Below are positions 26,043 to 34,203 of a stretch of 64,000 nt of DNA, one piece after another (the stretch's first letter is position 1; each line of letters begins with the position of its first letter). Below the pieces are notes generated by a model. That model saw only the letters and a list, made by a program, of their open reading frames with translations. It was not told the origin of the DNA and ran no database searches. The stretch spans positions 186,001-250,000 of the forward strand of contig NZ_JABENB010000002.1 of assembly GCF_013002715.1 (NCBI RefSeq). The letters are read 5' to 3'. Made by a program: the position numbers and the translations under genes. This DNA comes from Flexivirga aerilata. GTDB taxonomy: Bacteria > Actinomycetota > Actinomycetes > Actinomycetales > Dermatophilaceae.

Positions 26043-26675
26043 CTACCCGCGCAGGTCGTGGAATCCGATCCCGAGCTCGGCGAGCATCTCGCGCAGCACC
26101 GGCAGGCTGAGCCCGACGACGTTGTGGTGATCGCCCTCGATGCGTGTCACGTAGGGGCCGCCGAGGCCGTCGATGGTGAAAGCGCCTGCGACGTGGAGGG
26201 GTTCGCCGGTGGCGACATACGCGTCGATCTCGTCGTCGGTCAGGTCGGCGAAGTGCACGACGGTCGAGGCGACCACTCCGAAGGTCGCGCCCGACGACTC
26301 GTCGCGGGCGTCGATCAGCCAGTGGCCGGTGTGGAGCGTGCCGGACCTGCCGCGCATGGCCTTCCATCGCGCGGTTGCCTCGGCGGCGTCAGCGGGCTTG
26401 CCGAAGGTCTCCCCGTCGAACTCCAGCACCGAATCGCAGCCCAGCACAAGGGAATCCGACTCGACCTGCGAGGCGACGTCCTCGCCCTTCGCGCGGGCGA
26501 GCAGTAATGCGACGTCAGCAGGGTCGAGGCTGCCCAACGACTTCTCGGCATCGGCAACGACGGCCGGCTCGTCGACCGACGAGACGACGACCTCGGGCGC
26601 GACACCCGCCGATCGCAGGGTCGTCAAGCGGGCGGGGGAGGCGGAGGCGAGCACGAGTGAGACGGTCACCCGCAC
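26043..26675 (-). CDS. maf: Maf-family nucleotide pyrophosphatase
   Basis: A 210-aa Maf/YhdE-type nucleoside triphosphate pyrophosphatase that hydrolyses non-canonical or excess NTPs. It has the N-terminal LVLASASPARLTTLRSAG, the VDEPAV loop, the catalytic CDSVLEFDGETFGKP segment, and AGAFTIDGLGGPYV near the C-terminus. In M. tuberculosis the gene sits next to accE5 (Rv3281-Rv3282); here the two are about 9 kb apart. Its start is 8 bp from the stop of the antiporter gene upstream on the same strand, so they probably form a transcription unit. Confidence 0.94.
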   Translation of the reverse strand: MRVTVSLVLASASPARLTTLRSAGVAPEVVVSSVDEPAVVADAEKSLGSLDPADVALLLARAKGEDVASQVESDSLVLGCDSVLEFDGETFGKPADAAEATARWKAMRGRSGTLHTGHWLIDARDESSGATFGVVASTVVHFADLTDDEIDAYVATGEPLHVAGAFTIDGLGGPYVTRIEGDHHNVVGLSLPVLREMLAELGIGFHDLRG

Positions 26676-26682
26676 AGGCTAG

Positions 26683-28569
26683 TCACCCCAGCCGGTCGTC
26701 CACGAAACACCAGCGCCACGCCTCGCCCGGCTCGAACGAGCGCATCACCGGGTGGCCGTGCTGCTCGAAGTGCTTGCTCGCGTGCCGGCCGACCGAGGAG
26801 TCGCAGCAGCCGACGTTGCCGCACTGCAGGCACAGCCGCAGATGGACCCAGGTCAGTCCCTCGCGCAGGCAGTCGGCACAGCCCTGCGGGGTGAGCGGGT
26901 CGATGGCGAGCGGCGCGGCCGCCAAGTGTTCACAACCGAATTGGCGCTCTTCGGGGGTGAGGAGCAACCGGTCGGAGGCCTCGGCGTTGGCGGTCTGATA
27001 GCGGGTGATCATGGACTCCTCGACGTCGAGGTTGTCCATCACCGCATTCAGCACCTCGTGGTCCATGACGCCCTTGTCGCGCAGCCGCAGCACCTTGCAG
27101 CGTTCGGCGTCGAGCATCGCCGCTCGCAGGCGCCGGTAGGCGTCGCCGGGTGTCTCGACCGAGACGTCGTTGTTGCCGAGACGCTCCCACGCGAGGTTGG
27201 CCCGGCGGCTGCCCTGGTTGCGCAGCGCGGTGACGACCTCCTCGGGCACCTCGTGCTCGCCGTCGTCGAGCTCCTGGTCGAGGCGCTCGGCGCCGGCCGT
27301 CACGGTCGCCTGCATGAGTTGCGCGGTCTGCAGCGCGTCCTCCCGCGGATCCGGCCCGTGCAGGTTGAGCCTGCGCGCGACCCAGCCGAGCGAATACCCT
27401 TGGATCACAAGGGTGCCCACCGTCACCGTCAGGGCGATGAAGACCATCGACTGCCGGTGCGGCGTGTCGGTCGGCAGCAGCGACGCCGCCGCCAGCGTGA
27501 CCACGCCCCGCATGCCCGCCCACGACGCGATCGCCGACTCCTTGCCGGTCAGCGTGGTGTTGGTCCAGCCCATCACCCGGCTCACCGAGGCAAGGCCGAG
27601 CAGCCAGATCGGACGCAGCAGCATCACTGTCGCGAGCACCGCCAGCGCGATCAGCGACGTCTCGGCGAGGCCCGGGTCGGAGTCGCGCACCTCGTCGACG
27701 ATCGTGCGGGTCTGCAGACCGATCAGCAGGAAGACCATGTTCTCCAGCAGGAAGGTCATCGACACCCAGTTGAGCCGCTCGGACACGCGTGCCTGCGCGG
27801 TCTGGATCACCGGTGCCGAATGGCCGAGCGCCACCCCGCACACCACGGCGGCGATGACACCGGAGGCGTGCACCTCCTCAGCCGGCAGGTAGGCGACCCA
27901 CGGGCTGAGGAAGCTGATCGCGACGCTCGGCACGGCGTCGGTGACGTAACGCCATACGAGAGAGACGAGACGGTAGGCGAGATAGCCGATCAACGCGCCG
28001 CCGAGCGAGGCCCACAGGAAATCCCGGCCCGCGGTGAGCACGGTGGCCGCGCCCGCGCCTCCGGCGATCAGCCCCTTGGCGGTGTTGACCGTCACCAGCG
28101 CGGTCGCGTCGTTGAAGAGCGACTCGCCCTCCAGCACCGACACCACCCGGCGCGGCAGGCCGATGCGCCGCGCGACCGCCGTCGCCGCGACCGCGTCCGG
28201 GGGCGCGACGACACCACCCAGCGCGACGGCCGCCGCGAACGGGATGTCGAGCAGCTTCCACACCACGAGCGCCACCCCGAACGCCGTGAACAGCACCAGC
28301 AGCACCGACAGGCTGAGGATCTGCCGCCGCTCCCGGCGCAGATCGATCAGCGAGGTGTTGCTGGCGGCGCCGAAGAGCAGCGGCGGCAGGAAGCCGAGCA
28401 GGATGATCTCCGGCTCGACCTCGAACGGGTGCGGCACCAGCGGCAGGAACGACGCGGCCGCGCCGAGCGCGGTCAGCAGCAGCGGTGCCGAGAGCCCGTA
28501 ACGGCGGGCGCAGGTGGCCACCACGACGACGAAGGCCGCGAGCAGGAAGATGGGTAGTGCGACGTCCAC
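26683..28569 (-). CDS. Na+/H+ antiporter (CPA1) with C-terminal UBP-type zinc finger
   Basis: A 628-aa fusion. Residues about 1-420 are a CPA1 sodium/proton exchanger with about 12 spans; motifs include PPDAVAATAVARRIGLPRRV and EGESLFNDATALV with the ion-binding aspartate. A cytoplasmic helical linker (about 420-540) follows. The last ~85 residues form a UBP zinc finger with conserved Cys and His: CADC, CLQCGNVGC, then GRHASKHFEQHGHPV. UBP fingers in eukaryotes bind the ubiquitin C-terminus; in actinobacteria they occur fused to antiporters, with unknown role. The start is the GTG giving VDVALPIFLLA; the open frame upstream belongs to the opposite phase of the next gene. The DUF885 gene ends 25 bp upstream. 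Confidence 0.9.
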   Translation of the reverse strand: MDVALPIFLLAAFVVVVATCARRYGLSAPLLLTALGAAASFLPLVPHPFEVEPEIILLGFLPPLLFGAASNTSLIDLRRERRQILSLSVLLVLFTAFGVALVVWKLLDIPFAAAVALGGVVAPPDAVAATAVARRIGLPRRVVSVLEGESLFNDATALVTVNTAKGLIAGGAGAATVLTAGRDFLWASLGGALIGYLAYRLVSLVWRYVTDAVPSVAISFLSPWVAYLPAEEVHASGVIAAVVCGVALGHSAPVIQTAQARVSERLNWVSMTFLLENMVFLLIGLQTRTIVDEVRDSDPGLAETSLIALAVLATVMLLRPIWLLGLASVSRVMGWTNTTLTGKESAIASWAGMRGVVTLAAASLLPTDTPHRQSMVFIALTVTVGTLVIQGYSLGWVARRLNLHGPDPREDALQTAQLMQATVTAGAERLDQELDDGEHEVPEEVVTALRNQGSRRANLAWERLGNNDVSVETPGDAYRRLRAAMLDAERCKVLRLRDKGVMDHEVLNAVMDNLDVEESMITRYQTANAEASDRLLLTPEERQFGCEHLAAAPLAIDPLTPQGCADCLREGLTWVHLRLCLQCGNVGCCDSSVGRHASKHFEQHGHPVMRSFEPGEAWRWCFVDDRLG

Positions 28570-28594
28570 CGCACCATCCTTGCAGCGAGTCCGG

Positions 28595-30247
28595 CTACAA
28601 CGTGCCGAGGACAGCCCCTCGCAAGGTGTCCAGCCCGACCGAGCCGATGTCGAGCGCGCGGCGGTGGAACGCCTTGAGGTCGAAGCCGGCGCCCTCGCGC
28701 TCCTTGACCTCGTCGCGCAGCTGCATCCAGATGCGCTCGCCCACCTTGTATGACGGTGCCTGTCCCGGCCAGCCGAGGTAGCGGTCGAGCTCGAAACGCA
28801 GGAACCCCTCGGCCATGTCCGCATGCGCGGTCAGGAACTGCCACGCCTTGTCGTAGGTCCACTCGCCGCCGCCGACCTCTGCCGGCGCCTCGAAGCCGCA
28901 GTGCACCCCGATGTCGAGGACTACGCGCGCCGCCCGCAGGGACTGTCCGTCGAGCATGCCCATCCGGTCTCCGGGGTCGGTGAGGTAGCCGAGTTCGTCC
29001 ATCAGGCGCTCGGCATACAGCGCCCAGCCCTCCCCGTGCCCGGAGCACCAGACATCCATGCGGCGCCAGTTGTTGAGCAGCCCGGAGCGGTAGATCGTCT
29101 GGCCGCACTGGAGGTGATGGCCGGGCACGCCCTCGTGGTAGACGGTGGTCAGCTCGCGCCAGGTGCCGAAGTGGTCGACGCCCTTGGGCACTGCCCACCA
29201 CATGCGGCCGGGGCGCTCGAAACCGTCGCTCGGCGGCGTGTAGTAGATGCCGCCGGATTGCGTTGGGGCGATGCAACATTCGATGGTGCGCACCGGCTCC
29301 GGCACGTCGAAGTGGGTGTCGGCCAGCTCGGCGATCGCCGCGTCGGCCTTCTCCTGCATCCAGCGCTGCAGGGCGTCGGTGCCCTGCAGCGTGTATGCCG
29401 GGTCGTTGTCGAGCGCGTCCATCGCCTCGCGCACGCTCGCGCCCGGCTTGACCTGGTCGGCGACGCGGGCCATCTCGGCCGTGATGCGCGCGAGCTCCTC
29501 CTGACCCCAGGCGTAGGTCTCCTCGAGGTCGATCTCCGCGCCGAGGAAGGCGCGCGAGTGCAGCGGATACTTGTCGCGGCCCACCCCGTCCGCCTCGGGC
29601 GCCTTCGGCAGGATCTCCTCGCGCAGCCGGTCGCCCGCCCTGGCGTATGCCGCGGCCGCCTCGTCGATCGCGTCCCCGATCTGCGGGTGCTGCTTCTTCA
29701 GCGTCGCGAAGTAGCCGTCGGAGGCGGTGTGGTCCTTGGTCTGCTGGATGCACGCAGTCACCTGCCGCACCGGGCTGACCATCCCGCGCCCGGCGGCCTC
29801 GTGCAACGACTCGAACCACTGGTCGAGCGCCCGCGGCACGGCGCGCATCCGGCGGCCGACCGTCTCGACCTGGTCCGGGGTGTCGGTCGGCATCAGGTCG
29901 AAGATGTCGCGGATCCCCTGCAGCGGTGACTCGATCACGTTGAGCGATGCGTGCTGGATGCCGGCGTCGTAGACCTCGACGTCGAGACCGAGGCGCTCAC
30001 GCATCGCGTCGATCGTCACCCGGTCCACGTCGTCCTGGGGCTGCGCCGCGCCGATCTGCGCCAACGCCTCCCGGGTGGCGGCGTCGCGGGCGGCCAGGCC
30101 CTCGGGGGAGAAGTCGTCGAGTGCGTCCTGGTGCTCGTCGAGCCCCAGGTAGGTGGCCATCATCGGGCTGAGGGCGACGGCCTGCTCGTGGTAACGGTCG
30201 GCGATGGCGTCGACGGGCGTGGGTGTGCGCGTGGTGTCTTCAGTCAC
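28595..30247 (-). CDS. DUF885 family protein (putative metallopeptidase-like)
   Basis: A 550-aa DUF885 protein, a family with a thermolysin/M32-like helical fold. The key motif is YHEGVPGHHLQ (HExxxxHH-like). It also has FPSEGLAARDA-type N-terminal helices and a C-terminal YPGQ-like segment (LGWPGQAPSYKVGE). Members are usually cytosolic and are suspected peptidases or carboxypeptidases; no signal peptide is seen here. The GTG at 30247 (product starting MTEDTTRTPTPVDAIADRYH) is chosen because the longer frame upstream lies inside the divergent MOSC gene's region. Confidence 0.88.
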   Translation of the reverse strand: MTEDTTRTPTPVDAIADRYHEQAVALSPMMATYLGLDEHQDALDDFSPEGLAARDAATREALAQIGAAQPQDDVDRVTIDAMRERLGLDVEVYDAGIQHASLNVIESPLQGIRDIFDLMPTDTPDQVETVGRRMRAVPRALDQWFESLHEAAGRGMVSPVRQVTACIQQTKDHTASDGYFATLKKQHPQIGDAIDEAAAAYARAGDRLREEILPKAPEADGVGRDKYPLHSRAFLGAEIDLEETYAWGQEELARITAEMARVADQVKPGASVREAMDALDNDPAYTLQGTDALQRWMQEKADAAIAELADTHFDVPEPVRTIECCIAPTQSGGIYYTPPSDGFERPGRMWWAVPKGVDHFGTWRELTTVYHEGVPGHHLQCGQTIYRSGLLNNWRRMDVWCSGHGEGWALYAERLMDELGYLTDPGDRMGMLDGQSLRAARVVLDIGVHCGFEAPAEVGGGEWTYDKAWQFLTAHADMAEGFLRFELDRYLGWPGQAPSYKVGERIWMQLRDEVKEREGAGFDLKAFHRRALDIGSVGLDTLRGAVLGTL

Positions 30248-30311
30248 ACCGCCGAACGTATCGCGAGCAAATGCGGGTGCGCTCGCGGATTCGGTCGGGG
30301 ACAATGCTCGC

Positions 30312-31016
30312 ATGCAGCACGGAGCCTCTGCGTCATACGGGATCGGGAGAGTGCTGTCGGTGAATATCGGCCGGCGGCAACCCAATTCGGCCAAGGACAC
30401 CGCAACCGGCATCGACAAGCAGGCGGTGGACTCCGCGCAGCTGCGAGCGCCGGGGCCGAAGCACGGTGGCCTCGGCAGCGGCGTCGTCGGTGACTTCGTG
30501 GGCGACACCCGCCACCACGGCGGCGACGACCAGGCCGTGTATGCCGTGGCGCGCGAGGAACTCGACTGGTGGTCGGCGCAATTGGGCCGCGACCTGCGCA
30601 ACGGCACCTTCGGGGAGAACCTCACGACGTCGGAGCTCGACGTCGACCACGCCCTGATCGGGGAGCGCTGGCAGGTCGGTGACGAGGTGGTGTTGCGGGT
30701 CGCCGGGCCACGCATCCCGTGCGGCACGTTCCGGATGCACATGGGGGAGCGGGGCTGGCTGAAAAAGTTTGTCGCGCATGGGCTTTCGGGTGCCTACCTG
30801 GCGGTGGAGGCACCGGGCACGGTGCGGCCGGGCGACGCGATCCGCGTGCTGTCGCGACCCGGCCACGACGTCGACGTGCCGACCACCTTCCGGGCGTTCT
30901 ACGACGACATCGACGCGGTGCGTGCGGTCGTCGACGCGCGCGCTTTCGGCGACGGCGAGCACGAGGCGATGGTGAGCCGCCTGGCGAAGCTGGAGCGCCG
31001 AGCGGCGCGGGCCTGA
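30312..31016 (+). CDS. MOSC domain-containing protein (YiiM-like)
   Basis: A 234-aa MOSC (molybdenum cofactor sulfurase C-terminal) protein. It shows DTRHHGGDDQAVYAVAREEL, then NGTFGENLTT, and the conserved cysteine in RIPCGTFRMHM, which may bind molybdenum cofactor or sulfur. YiiM-like relatives reduce N-hydroxylated compounds. The start is the ATG beginning MQHGASASYG; a GTG about 14 codons later (VLSVNIGRR), nearer the conserved domain, is possible. It is divergent from the DUF885 gene. Confidence 0.9.
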   Translation: MQHGASASYGIGRVLSVNIGRRQPNSAKDTATGIDKQAVDSAQLRAPGPKHGGLGSGVVGDFVGDTRHHGGDDQAVYAVAREELDWWSAQLGRDLRNGTFGENLTTSELDVDHALIGERWQVGDEVVLRVAGPRIPCGTFRMHMGERGWLKKFVAHGLSGAYLAVEAPGTVRPGDAIRVLSRPGHDVDVPTTFRAFYDDIDAVRAVVDARAFGDGEHEAMVSRLAKLERRAARA

Positions 31017-31101
31017 ACCGGCCGAAACCTCACCAAGTCTTGACCCGCCACTGACCCGGAGTTCACCTGCGGCGCTGGGCGCGTCGCTAGCGTCGTCATA
31101 C

Positions 31102-31791
31102 ATGAAACGTCGCACCCTCATTGCGTTTTCGTTGACAACTGTCCTGGCCGCGGCGACCGTCACGCCGGCGCAGGCATCCCAGATCGGCACGGTCTCCGGC
31201 ACGACCGCCGCCAACCAGCTGAAGCTCGGCATGAGCGGCACCTCGACGCAGGCCACGTCGGACCTGACGACGCTCACCGTCAAGGCGCAGGACCCGATGA
31301 CCGGCTACTCGCGCGACCTCTTCCCGCACTGGCGGGACGCCTCCACGTGGGGCTGGCCGGTCGCGCCCAACGACGCCTGCAACGCCCGCAACGCGGCGCT
31401 CTACCGGGACGGGCAGAACGTGCAGATGTCGTCCACCTGCACCAACCTGACCGGCACGTGGGTCGACCCCTACGGCGCGGGCAAGTACAACGCCGCGTCC
31501 GACATCGACATCGACCACATGGTGCCGCTCGGCAACGCGTGGGCGACCGGTGCGGACAGCTGGACAACCACCAAGCGCACGCAATATGCCAACGACCCGC
31601 TGGTGCTGGTGTCGGCCAAGGACACCCTCAACCAGAGCAAGGGCGACAAGGACCCGTCGGTCTGGAAGCCGCCGAACACTTCGGCATACTGCCTCTACGC
31701 GACCCGGTGGGTGCTGGTGAAGAAGAAGTACAACCTGTGGGTGACGAGCGCCGAGAAGTCCGCGCTCAACATGATGCTGGGTGGTTGCTGA
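31102..31791 (+). CDS. secreted HNH (DUF1524-type) nuclease
   Basis: A 229-aa exported protein. The signal peptide (MKRRTLIAFS, then a hydrophobic core) ends near the ALA-type site at QAS (residue 26). The mature part has the DUF1524/GmrSD-C nuclease motif DIDHMVPLGNAW with Asp138-His139, then DTLNQSKGDK with Asn177 and Lys180, and conserved tryptophans. Cysteines at about 93, 113 and near the C-terminus probably form disulfides. Such secreted nucleases degrade extracellular DNA for nutrients or competition. The TGA overlaps the start of the next small gene (TGATG), an unusual coupling for an exported nuclease. Confidence 0.9.
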   Translation: MKRRTLIAFSLTTVLAAATVTPAQASQIGTVSGTTAANQLKLGMSGTSTQATSDLTTLTVKAQDPMTGYSRDLFPHWRDASTWGWPVAPNDACNARNAALYRDGQNVQMSSTCTNLTGTWVDPYGAGKYNAASDIDIDHMVPLGNAWATGADSWTTTKRTQYANDPLVLVSAKDTLNQSKGDKDPSVWKPPNTSAYCLYATRWVLVKKKYNLWVTSAEKSALNMMLGGC

Positions 31792-32054
31792 TGGCGCAGG
31801 ACAAGCGCGACTTCACCGCGCCTCCCGGCGGCGTGATGACCGACGAGGTCGGCGCGATCACCGGTGACCTGTCGACCTGGCTGGACCCGGAGGAGACCGG
31901 CGCCGTGCGGGTGTCGTATGCCGGGGCGCTCGACACCTACACGGTCACCGGTTCGCCGGTCGCCGACCTGACCATCGACCAGGTCGTGGAGCGACTGTCG
32001 AAGGATCCCGGGCCGGACGAGACCGGCAACCCGGGCAGCGCCGACCTGCGCTGA
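31791..32054 (+). CDS. small acidic cytosolic protein coupled to the secreted nuclease
   Basis: An 87-aa acidic protein rich in Asp, Glu and Gly, with no signal peptide or membrane span. Its ATG shares a base with the nuclease stop (TGATG), so translation should be coupled. I recognise no family. Two readings fit: an inhibitor that protects the cytosol from mis-targeted nuclease, or an unrelated conserved small protein. There is no separate promoter or strong ribosome-binding site, and codon use matches neighbours. Confidence 0.7.
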   Translation: MAQDKRDFTAPPGGVMTDEVGAITGDLSTWLDPEETGAVRVSYAGALDTYTVTGSPVADLTIDQVVERLSKDPGPDETGNPGSADLR

Positions 32055-32090
32055 CGGTCAGCTGTTCACGCAGCCGGGCCGGGGAGCCGC

Positions 32091-32699
32091 TCAGCCACGA
32101 ATCGCGTTGACGGCGCTGAGGATTCCGAGCACGACCATCACGACGGCCGCCGCGCGGGTGATCCACTTGATCGGCAGGAATTTCAGCAGCGTCCGGCCGC
32201 CGAGCAGCGCGATCAGGCTGACCGCCCACAGGCCGAGCACGGCGCCGATGCCCACCGACAGCGGGTCGTGATACTTGGCCGCCAGGTTGGCCGTCATGAT
32301 CTGGGTCAGGTCGCCCCACTCGGCCACGAAGATCACGCCGAAGCCCACCGAGGCGACCTTCCAGAAGCCGGCGCCGTCGGCGACCGACGTCGCGGCCTCC
32401 TCGGCGTCGTCTTCTTCGCCCTCGTCGTCCTCCTGACCTTCCCGCCAGATGAGGAACGCGCCGAGCAGGAAGAGCACCGCGATCACCGCCTCCAGCAGTT
32501 GCGCGGGCAGCAGGTGCAGCAACTGGCCGGCCGCGAGGGCGACCAGGACGTGCACCACGAACGCGGCCCCGGTGCCGGCGAAGACCCAGATCCAGGGGAA
32601 GCGGGTGCCGAGCACCAGGCTGGCGATCGCGGTCTTGTCGGGCAGCTCCGCGACGAAGACGAGCGCGAAGACGGTGAGGATGATGCCGATGTCGAGCAC
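32091..32699 (-). CDS. TMEM165/GDT1-family Mn2+ exporter
   Basis: A 202-aa membrane protein of the GDT1/UPF0016 family with six predicted spans in two inverted halves. Each half carries the cation motif: ELPDKT near residue 16 and EWGDLTQ near 135. A long acidic cytoplasmic loop (runs of Glu/Asp near 100-115) separates them. Bacterial members export Mn2+. The GTG at 32699 (product VLDIGIILTVF) starts right before helix 1; the longer frame upstream runs into the riboswitch. Control by the yybP-ykoY element at 32791-32890 supports the manganese assignment. Confidence 0.93.
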   Translation of the reverse strand: MLDIGIILTVFALVFVAELPDKTAIASLVLGTRFPWIWVFAGTGAAFVVHVLVALAAGQLLHLLPAQLLEAVIAVLFLLGAFLIWREGQEDDEGEEDDAEEAATSVADGAGFWKVASVGFGVIFVAEWGDLTQIMTANLAAKYHDPLSVGIGAVLGLWAVSLIALLGGRTLLKFLPIKWITRAAAVVMVVLGILSAVNAIRG

Positions 32700-32740
32700 G
32701 GGAATCCTTGCGGTCGAGCCGGCCGCCGCGCTCGCTGGCA

Positions 32741-32767
32741 AACAAAAAAGAACGAGCGCGTCGAACC
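32741..32767 (-). promoter_or_regulatory. probable riboswitch expression platform
   Basis: On the minus-strand RNA, GGUUCGA (complement of 32761-32767) can pair with UCGAACC, which includes part of the 3' strand of aptamer helix P1 (complement of about 32787-32793). A U-rich run follows (complement of 32743-32751). Closing P1 on Mn2+ binding would prevent this hairpin and allow read-through, an ON switch. A further 8-bp hairpin (CGCGCUCG with CGAGCGCG) encloses the U-run, so the mechanism is uncertain. Confidence 0.45.
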
Positions 32768-32790
32768 GGCAGCGGAAAACACTGATGGTT

Positions 32791-32890
32791 CGAACGTCTC
32801 GTCCGGTCACCTGCTGTCGCTGGTGACCCCGGACACCGGGCGGCGGACCGCCAGTATGTCGACATCCGGTCGAGGGACTACTCCCGTTCG
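32791..32890 (-). ncRNA. yybP-ykoY manganese riboswitch aptamer
   Basis: The leader of the GDT1-family gene contains the conserved core elements of the yybP-ykoY class in order. GGGAGUAG comes right after the P1 5' strand CGAAC, then UGUCGACAUACUGG. A GUCACC...GGUGAC hairpin (with extra pairs) follows, then the GGACGAGAC segment and the P1 3' strand GUUCG. The class senses Mn2+ and controls Mn exporters. The start codon is 91 nt beyond the aptamer. Identification is from memory of the consensus and from pairing. Confidence 0.82.
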
Positions 32891-32926
32891 GGGAGGGAGC
32901 TTAGCGGGCCGGCGCGCTCGCACGCA

Positions 32927-32969
32927 AAAGTCCGTCACCCCGCCGGGTGTGGTGGGGGTGACGGACTTT
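32927..32969. terminator. strong bidirectional hairpin terminator
   Basis: Perfect 15-bp arms at 32927-32941 and 32955-32969 with a 13-nt loop, A-rich at the left and T-rich at the right end. It lies just downstream of the alcohol dehydrogenase stop on the minus strand, so it should end that transcript before the riboswitch leader. Confidence 0.88.
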
Positions 32970-32996
32970 CGCGGGGTCAGTGGGTCAGTGGGTCAG

Positions 32997-34010
32997 TCAG
33001 TAGGTCACGACCGCCCGGAAGCGGACATCGCCGGCGGTCACCTTGTCGACCGCCTCGGTGATCCGCTCCTTCGGGAAGACCTCGATCATCGGCTTCACCG
33101 CGCCCGACGCGGCGATGTCGAGCGCCTCGGTGAGGTAGTTGAGGCCGTTGTGGGTCGCGCCGATCACCTTCTGCCGCTGGGCGAAGAACGGCTGCGGCTC
33201 GGTGGGGATGGTGAAGTCGGCGAACGGGTCCAGCCCGACGAGCACCGCGCGCCCGTCGTGTCGCAGACCCTTGAACGCGTCGCGGCCTGCGTCATACGAG
33301 TTGGAGCAGAGGAGGAGCACGTCGGCGCCGCCGGCGGCCTGGAGCTCGGCACCGTTCGCGACGACGAGGTCGGCCCCGAGCTCCCGCGCCAGGTCGTGCT
33401 TGTCGGGGGAGTGGGTGACGGCGATCGTCTCGTGCCCGGCCGCCTTCGCGTACTGCACGGCGAGGTGCCCGAGGCCGCCGATGCCGACCACCGCGATCTT
33501 CTCGTGCGGCTGCGGCTCGGCGGCGCGCAGGCCGCTCCAGACGGTGTAACCGGCGCAGAAGATCGGCGCGGCCTCCTCATAGGACAGGCCGTCCGGGATC
33601 AGGACGGTGCCGGTCGCGGTCGCGGCGAGGTATTCGGCGTGGCCACCCTGGGTGGTGAAGCCGGTGAGGCGCGCATTGGGACAGTTGACTGCCGCCTGGC
33701 CGGACAGCGGGAGGTTTTCGCGGCAGTAGTCGCAGCGGCCGCAGGTCGACTGGACCCAGGTGGTGCCCACCCGGTCGCCGACCTTGCGGCTGATGACGCC
33801 TTCGCCGACCTCGACGACCTCCCCGACCACCTCGTGGCCGGGGGTGTTGGGGAAGAGGTCGCCGGCGGCGCCGCGGGTGGTCCAGATGTCGGTGAAGCAG
33901 ATGCCGGTGGCGTGCACCTTGATCAGCACTTGCCCCGGCTCGGCCTTCGGGGTCGGGATGTCGCGCAGTTCCCAGGTGCCGTTGAGCTCCGGGATGACGG
34001 CTGCCTTCAT
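32997..34010 (-). CDS. zinc-dependent alcohol dehydrogenase
   Basis: A 337-aa medium-chain dehydrogenase of the bacterial AdhP/AdhA type. Catalytic zinc ligands are Cys in GICFTD (normally GICHTD, here Phe follows the Cys), His and Glu in TPGHEVVGEV, and a later Cys. The structural zinc cysteines are in CGRCDYCRENL with a further Cys in NCPNARL. The NAD-binding loop is VGIGGLGHLAVQYA. CAGYTVWSGL supplies the third active-site cysteine. It oxidises primary alcohols or reduces aldehydes with NAD(H). The ATG giving MKAAVIPELNG is the start. It is divergent from an AraC regulator, the likely controller. Confidence 0.94.
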   Translation of the reverse strand: MKAAVIPELNGTWELRDIPTPKAEPGQVLIKVHATGICFTDIWTTRGAAGDLFPNTPGHEVVGEVVEVGEGVISRKVGDRVGTTWVQSTCGRCDYCRENLPLSGQAAVNCPNARLTGFTTQGGHAEYLAATATGTVLIPDGLSYEEAAPIFCAGYTVWSGLRAAEPQPHEKIAVVGIGGLGHLAVQYAKAAGHETIAVTHSPDKHDLARELGADLVVANGAELQAAGGADVLLLCSNSYDAGRDAFKGLRHDGRAVLVGLDPFADFTIPTEPQPFFAQRQKVIGATHNGLNYLTEALDIAASGAVKPMIEVFPKERITEAVDKVTAGDVRFRAVVTY

Positions 34011-34114
34011 GATCGGTTCCTCTCGTCGCGTTGCACCGAATGTGTTGGTGAGCAAGAAATTACGTCGTACGCCGGGCAAAGCCACTGGCATCGAACGCCA
34101 GGTTGCTTGCAGTT

Positions 34115-34137
34115 CGCGCCACTTCAGTGGTGGCGCG
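34115..34137. promoter_or_regulatory. palindrome between adh and araC-like genes
   Basis: CGCGCCAC-N7-GTGGCGCG, perfect 8-bp arms, in the 193-bp region between the divergent alcohol dehydrogenase and AraC genes, about 105 bp from the first and 67 bp from the second. It may be the regulator's site or a hairpin; AraC proteins usually prefer direct repeats, so the assignment is tentative. Confidence 0.4.
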
Positions 34138-34203
34138 GATTGCGAGTGGCGCGGCGGCCGATGTAGGTCCATGGCGGCGCGCGGCTGAGTAGGGTCTCGC
34201 CGC

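Noticed and set aside
26752..28557. 601-aa plus-strand open frame opposite the antiporter
   Set aside because: Antisense of the membrane-protein gene, Arg/His/Asp-rich shadow translation without any motif.
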